NCBI GenBank assembly: GCA_003228875.1
Contig: QIGK01000130.1
Span: forward strand, 1-62,002
From: Rhodobacterales bacterium
GTDB lineage: Bacteria; Pseudomonadota; Alphaproteobacteria; Rhodobacterales; Rhodobacteraceae
Reading direction: 5' to 3'
DNA: 62,002 nt
The notes beneath the pieces were generated by a model, which ran no database searches, was not told the DNA's origin, and saw nothing but the letters and a program-made list of their open reading frames with translations. Positions 58,961-62,002 of this stretch are shown here, in pieces. Both the position numbers and the translations under genes were made by a program. Position 1 is the stretch's first letter; the number at the start of each line of letters is the position of its first letter.

Positions 58961-59638
58961 TCAGGGTTGCTCAGCATCGCGCATTGAGGTTACTTCGTCA
59001 GCAAACATTTTAGTGCCATCTGCAAATTGTAAAACCGTCTGGCCTTCGATCAAGCGGACCTCGTCAACTTTGCTAAAGATCAATCCGTTGGTTTCCAATA
59101 TGACCTCGCCGGACGCAAGAGATTCAACCTTAAAAGAGAACCGCTGGCCGCTTTCGGCCCGTTGGCCATTGTCCAGTATTCCGGACCACGAAGCATATTC
59201 ACTGGCAGGATCGATGGATTGGTTTGCAACAATTGCGCCATTTTCATTATAGACAACAAGACGGGCGGCGTCCGCGTCGCGATGCACCAAGGTTTGCACA
59301 TCCAGCGGGACGTTTTCATAAGGCGCAGACCCGGAATTGCGAACTTCTTTGCCGATCCATTGGGCCAATCCGCCGGTGGCACCATTGGCCAATGCCTCCA
59401 ATATGCTTTCGAGCTTGGCGTTGGATTGCACCTGTTGTTCCACCGCTGAAAAGCTGGCAAGCTGAGCCACAAAAGTAGTTGATTCAACCGGCTTTAAGGG
59501 ATCCTGATTGCGCAATTGTGCTGTCAACAGCGAAAGGAATGTTTGAAAATCCCCTGCGGCGTCGACCGCACTGTCAGTGCCGGGCGTTGAACGGGAAAAA
59601 CCAGATGCAGCCTGGTTCAAAGTATTGATATTTTCCAT
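58961..59638 (-). CDS. flgD: Flagellar hook-assembly protein FlgD
   Basis: 225 residues. DFQTFLSLLTAQLRNQDPLKPVESTTFVAQLASFSAVEQQVQSN is the FlgD signature, followed by the tudor/fibronectin-like C-terminal part. It caps the growing hook. It lies 11 bp after fliK and shares its strand, and ends 10 bp from the 791-residue gene. Confidence 0.92.
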   Translation of the reverse strand: MENINTLNQAASGFSRSTPGTDSAVDAAGDFQTFLSLLTAQLRNQDPLKPVESTTFVAQLASFSAVEQQVQSNAKLESILEALANGATGGLAQWIGKEVRNSGSAPYENVPLDVQTLVHRDADAARLVVYNENGAIVANQSIDPASEYASWSGILDNGQRAESGQRFSFKVESLASGEVILETNGLIFSKVDEVRLIEGQTVLQFADGTKMFADEVTSMRDAEQP

Positions 59639-59649
59639 AATTGACCTTT

Positions 59650-60954
59650 CTATAGACGAATATCCAGCCGGTTTCCCGGCAGATATTTCACGTCGTAATT
59701 CGAATGAATTTCGCTTTGGGATTGGCCCGTTTCGCTGTCGGGCGCATTTTTGCCATCCCCAGGATAATTTGAGTTTTGGCCAGATTGAAAACTTAAATTC
59801 GCTTGCCCAAAACCGGCTTTTTCAAAAGCAGCCGCCAAGGTTTCGGCATTTCTGCGCATAAGTTCAACAATTTCGGGACGCTCTGCGGCAATAGTTGCTG
59901 TTACCACGTTATCAGATGTGACCATGGTGACAACTACGCGCCCAAGCTCTGGCGGGTCAAGCCGAATTTCGATGCGCGGCTCTGCTGTTTTTGCGATCTG
60001 CACCATGATTTGCTGGGCTACATTCCGCGCAGTATTTAAACTTGCGGGATCAACCGGTGACGCCATCGCGGTTGAGCCAGCGGCATGGAATGCTCCGGCA
60101 CGGCCAGTTTCCAATTGTGCTTGGGCAATGTCAGGCGTTAGAAACAAGCCGGTTTCAAGCAAAGCAGACTGGGCTATTAATTGCGGTGCTGTTGGTATCA
60201 GCGTTTTGCTTTGGGGCAATTGTGATGCAGCGTCAGGTTTTTGCTCCAAGGTTTTGGTTGCGTAATTCTGGGTGATTAGGGGCGGTTCGGAATATTTTGG
60301 TTCCTGTTGCTTTGGCAAAATCAATGGTTCATTTTGTTTTGCGACATCGGGAGGCGGCGATTTTGTCTGAATTTCAGTTTGTCGCGTTTTCGCCAGATCT
60401 ACAGCCGGCGTTGGAGCCAGCTTTGCCACCGGATCGGCTTCCGCCAATGGTTTTGGCGGCGCAATGACAGTTGCGTCAGCTGGTTTCAATTGCTCGGGCA
60501 TTGGCGCTGCTGGTTGCCTTGATTGATCGGCTAGTAACGGTTTTTCGATGGGCTCAAGGGAATTCTGACCCGGCGATTCTTTGATCTGTCTTAAATTCAG
60601 CGTAGGTTCCGGCAGGTTCGCAAACGGTGCTTGAAACTGAATTGTATCCGGTGTTTTTAAGGGAAAATCAGCCTCACCAATTTTTGTAACAGGGTCTGCC
60701 ACGGCAGTAATTGTTTGATCGGTTATAAGGGTTTCAGGTTCAAAAACGGACTGGGCAAAAAAACTATCAATGGTTGTATTTTGTTTTTCAACAGGCTTTT
60801 CCAATGTTTGCGGGGCGGTTTTTATCGCCGCCACAAGGTCTGTAAAATCAGGGCTGGCAAGCCCCTGCTTTGTATCAACAACCGGTAATTCCGCTGTGAA
60901 ATTGGCGCTATCGACCACAAGTGGCGTGCTGACAATTTTTCCTGATAAGTCCAT
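59650..60954 (-). CDS. fliK: Flagellar hook-length control protein FliK
   Basis: 434 residues. A long Pro/Gln/Lys-rich ruler region (about 1-300) with little order, and a conserved C-terminal domain with VQIAKTAEPRIEIRLDPPELGRVVVTMVTSDNVVTATIAAERPEIVELMRRNAETL. It measures hook length and switches export specificity. Low complexity of the first part makes homology there undetectable by eye. Confidence 0.88.
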   Translation of the reverse strand: MDLSGKIVSTPLVVDSANFTAELPVVDTKQGLASPDFTDLVAAIKTAPQTLEKPVEKQNTTIDSFFAQSVFEPETLITDQTITAVADPVTKIGEADFPLKTPDTIQFQAPFANLPEPTLNLRQIKESPGQNSLEPIEKPLLADQSRQPAAPMPEQLKPADATVIAPPKPLAEADPVAKLAPTPAVDLAKTRQTEIQTKSPPPDVAKQNEPLILPKQQEPKYSEPPLITQNYATKTLEQKPDAASQLPQSKTLIPTAPQLIAQSALLETGLFLTPDIAQAQLETGRAGAFHAAGSTAMASPVDPASLNTARNVAQQIMVQIAKTAEPRIEIRLDPPELGRVVVTMVTSDNVVTATIAAERPEIVELMRRNAETLAAAFEKAGFGQANLSFQSGQNSNYPGDGKNAPDSETGQSQSEIHSNYDVKYLPGNRLDIRL

Positions 60955-61065
60955 TCTCTGACCTGTTTTAATTCCGCTGCCCTGACAAATGCCGGAAACC
61001 TGTTACGAAATATTTACCGGTTTCGGTCAGATTGGTGAAAATCAACAAATTATAGGTAAGGTTTT

Positions 61066-61365
61066 ATGGAATATTCATTCGGGTTGCCTGTCAACCCTAA
61101 CGCCAGCACAGAGCAGGCCAATCGTGCTGATCGCATTACCGTGCTTCGCGAAACTGCCAAAGCATTTGAGGCTTCGTTTTTGGCGGAGATGCTTAAAAAT
61201 ACTGGTCTGGGCAAAAGCCGCGAATCATTTGGCGGTGGCGCCGGAGAGGATGCATTTGGTAGCCTGCTGATCACTGAACAGGCCAGTTTGATGGCTGAAA
61301 GCGGCGGTATCGGACTGGCTGAACACATCTTTAACAGCCTTGCGGCGCGCGAAGGCCTGACATGA
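61066..61365 (+). CDS. Rod-binding protein (FlgJ N-terminal domain type)
   Basis: 99 residues. ETAKAFEASFLAEMLKNTGLGKS and GGGAGEDAFGSLLITEQASLMAESGGIGLAEHIF form the rod-binding domain; the muramidase half of enterobacterial FlgJ is absent, as is usual in alphaproteobacteria. It would cap or guide the rod. Its stop overlaps the start of the next gene (ATGA). Confidence 0.85.
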   Translation: MEYSFGLPVNPNASTEQANRADRITVLRETAKAFEASFLAEMLKNTGLGKSRESFGGGAGEDAFGSLLITEQASLMAESGGIGLAEHIFNSLAAREGLT

Positions 61366-61733
61366 TTTCTGCTTTTATGGCACGTTCCAAATTGAAACAA
61401 ATTGTGGCGCTGATGGAAGATGAGCGCCACGTATTGTTAAACGGCCCTTTGTCTGCCTTAACAGATATTTCGACCAAACGCGGCGCTGTTCTTGATGCAT
61501 TGGAAAACGGCGGCCCGGTTGCGCGCTCTGTTCTTGGCAACGGCTTAGATCAGGTGCGCAAACTGGCAATTCGCAACAAAAAATTGTTTGAGGCAAGTGT
61601 CGCAGGCATGAAGGCCGCAACCGATACATTACGGGTGATGGAGGAAAACATTGGGATGATGGAAACCTATACGTCACGGGGAGAAAAGATTCTGGTGTTG
61701 CAAAAGCCATCCAAAAAAGATCACAGGGTTTGA
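61362..61733 (+). CDS. FlgN-like flagellar chaperone
   Basis: 123 residues, all-helical, with KLKQIVALMEDERHVLLNGPLSALTDISTKRGAVLDAL resembling FlgN and a helical, Lys-rich second half. FlgN escorts FlgK and FlgL. The place after the rod-binding protein and before flagellin fits. Similarity is weak and the call relies partly on position. Confidence 0.6.
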   Translation: MISAFMARSKLKQIVALMEDERHVLLNGPLSALTDISTKRGAVLDALENGGPVARSVLGNGLDQVRKLAIRNKKLFEASVAGMKAATDTLRVMEENIGMMETYTSRGEKILVLQKPSKKDHRV

Positions 61734-61794
61734 AAATATCTTGCTAATTTGAATACGAATTTAGAGCAAATTTTCGGTATTTGGCGAGGCGGCG

Positions 61795-61809
61795 TTAAGG
61801 TTTCATTAT
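61795..61809 (+). promoter_or_regulatory. CtrA-like box in the flagellin leader
   Basis: TTAA, seven bases, TTAT: seven of eight consensus bases, 149 bp before the flagellin start in a 224-bp gene-free gap. Confidence 0.4.
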
Positions 61810-61957
61810 GCGCTGTCAGGCAGATTAACCGGGCGATCTTAAAAAGATTGCCGCTCGGAAAAGGGCGAAACGTCAGAACGGCGAAAAGCGGGTCATGGAA
61901 AATGATCTTAATTGAAACCGCGGCGCCGAACGCGCTGCAACGCCGAAGGAAATGCAA

Positions 61958-62002
61958 ATGTCTAGCATTCTAACAAATCAGAGCGCCATGGTTGCGCTAC
62001 AA
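61958..62002 (+). CDS. Flagellin (5' end only)
   Basis: The last 45 bases encode MSSILTNQSAMVALQ, the conserved N-terminus of alphaproteobacterial flagellins. An AGGA site lies 8 bp before the ATG. The rest is outside the window. A frame at 61749-61973 that crosses the start is not supported. Filament subunit. Confidence 0.85.
   Translation, partial: MSSILTNQSAMVALQ

Noticed and set aside
61749-61973. 74-codon frame crossing the flagellin start
   Set aside because: Overlaps the recognised flagellin N-terminus in another frame and has no family features; the gap is better read as promoter and leader.

Overview
The window is a 62 kb piece of an alphaproteobacterial chromosome, most likely from the Rhodobacteraceae (Roseobacter group). 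Grounds: two ethylmalonyl-CoA pathway genes (mcl1, mcd), a chvI-chvG-hprK-rapZ-EIIA-HPr block, a bacterial mic60-hemY pair, an NDUFS4-like complex I accessory protein, and a roseobacter-type flagellar cluster with CtrA-like sites. Assignment is by recognition of protein sequences only. No rRNA, tRNA, CRISPR array, prophage or complete insertion sequence was seen.

Layout. 1-3.9 kb: a minus-strand operon of an XRE-cupin regulator, a decayed dimethylglycine/sarcosine dehydrogenase-like gene and an apparently intact paralogue that leaves the window; two palindromic operators lie before the regulator. 4.1-10.6 kb: hemY, mic60, mcl1, an MFS exporter and a patB-type lyase. 10.6-25 kb: housekeeping genes (def, a def-like gene lacking catalytic residues, fmt, rnhA, ispH, NYN nuclease, folK, rpoZ, rsh, pdxJ-acpS-lepB-rnc-era-recO), then mcd. 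25-32 kb: a TSUP permease, pckA, and the chvIG-hprK-rapZ-PTS regulatory operon. 32-36.5 kb: hbd, etfA, etfB (frameshifted), cobalamin adenosyltransferase, a twin-TM protein and a frameshifted SDR. 36.6-44.6 kb: parC, a REP-like palindrome array, a nuclease-like gene broken by a stop codon, uvrB, an NDUFS4-like gene, a small lipoprotein and pdxA.

44.7-62 kb: flagellar genes: motB, flgE, flgK, flgL, flgI; divergent fliP-fliN-fliH-fliF; fliL, a DUF6468-type protein, a MotE-like protein, motA and a 791-residue exported protein; flgD and fliK on the other strand; a rod-binding protein, a FlgN-like chaperone, and the first 15 codons of a flagellin. Three intergenic regions here carry near-consensus CtrA half-site pairs.

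The most intriguing points are the large uncharacterised exported protein directly after a MotE-like protein and MotA (a candidate MotC-like motor component), the inverted-pair palindrome array beside the broken nuclease gene, the second deformylase with substituted catalytic residues, and four disrupted genes in 62 kb. Of those four, the dehydrogenase is certainly decayed (large deletion plus stop codon), while the etfB and SDR frameshifts could still be sequence errors.
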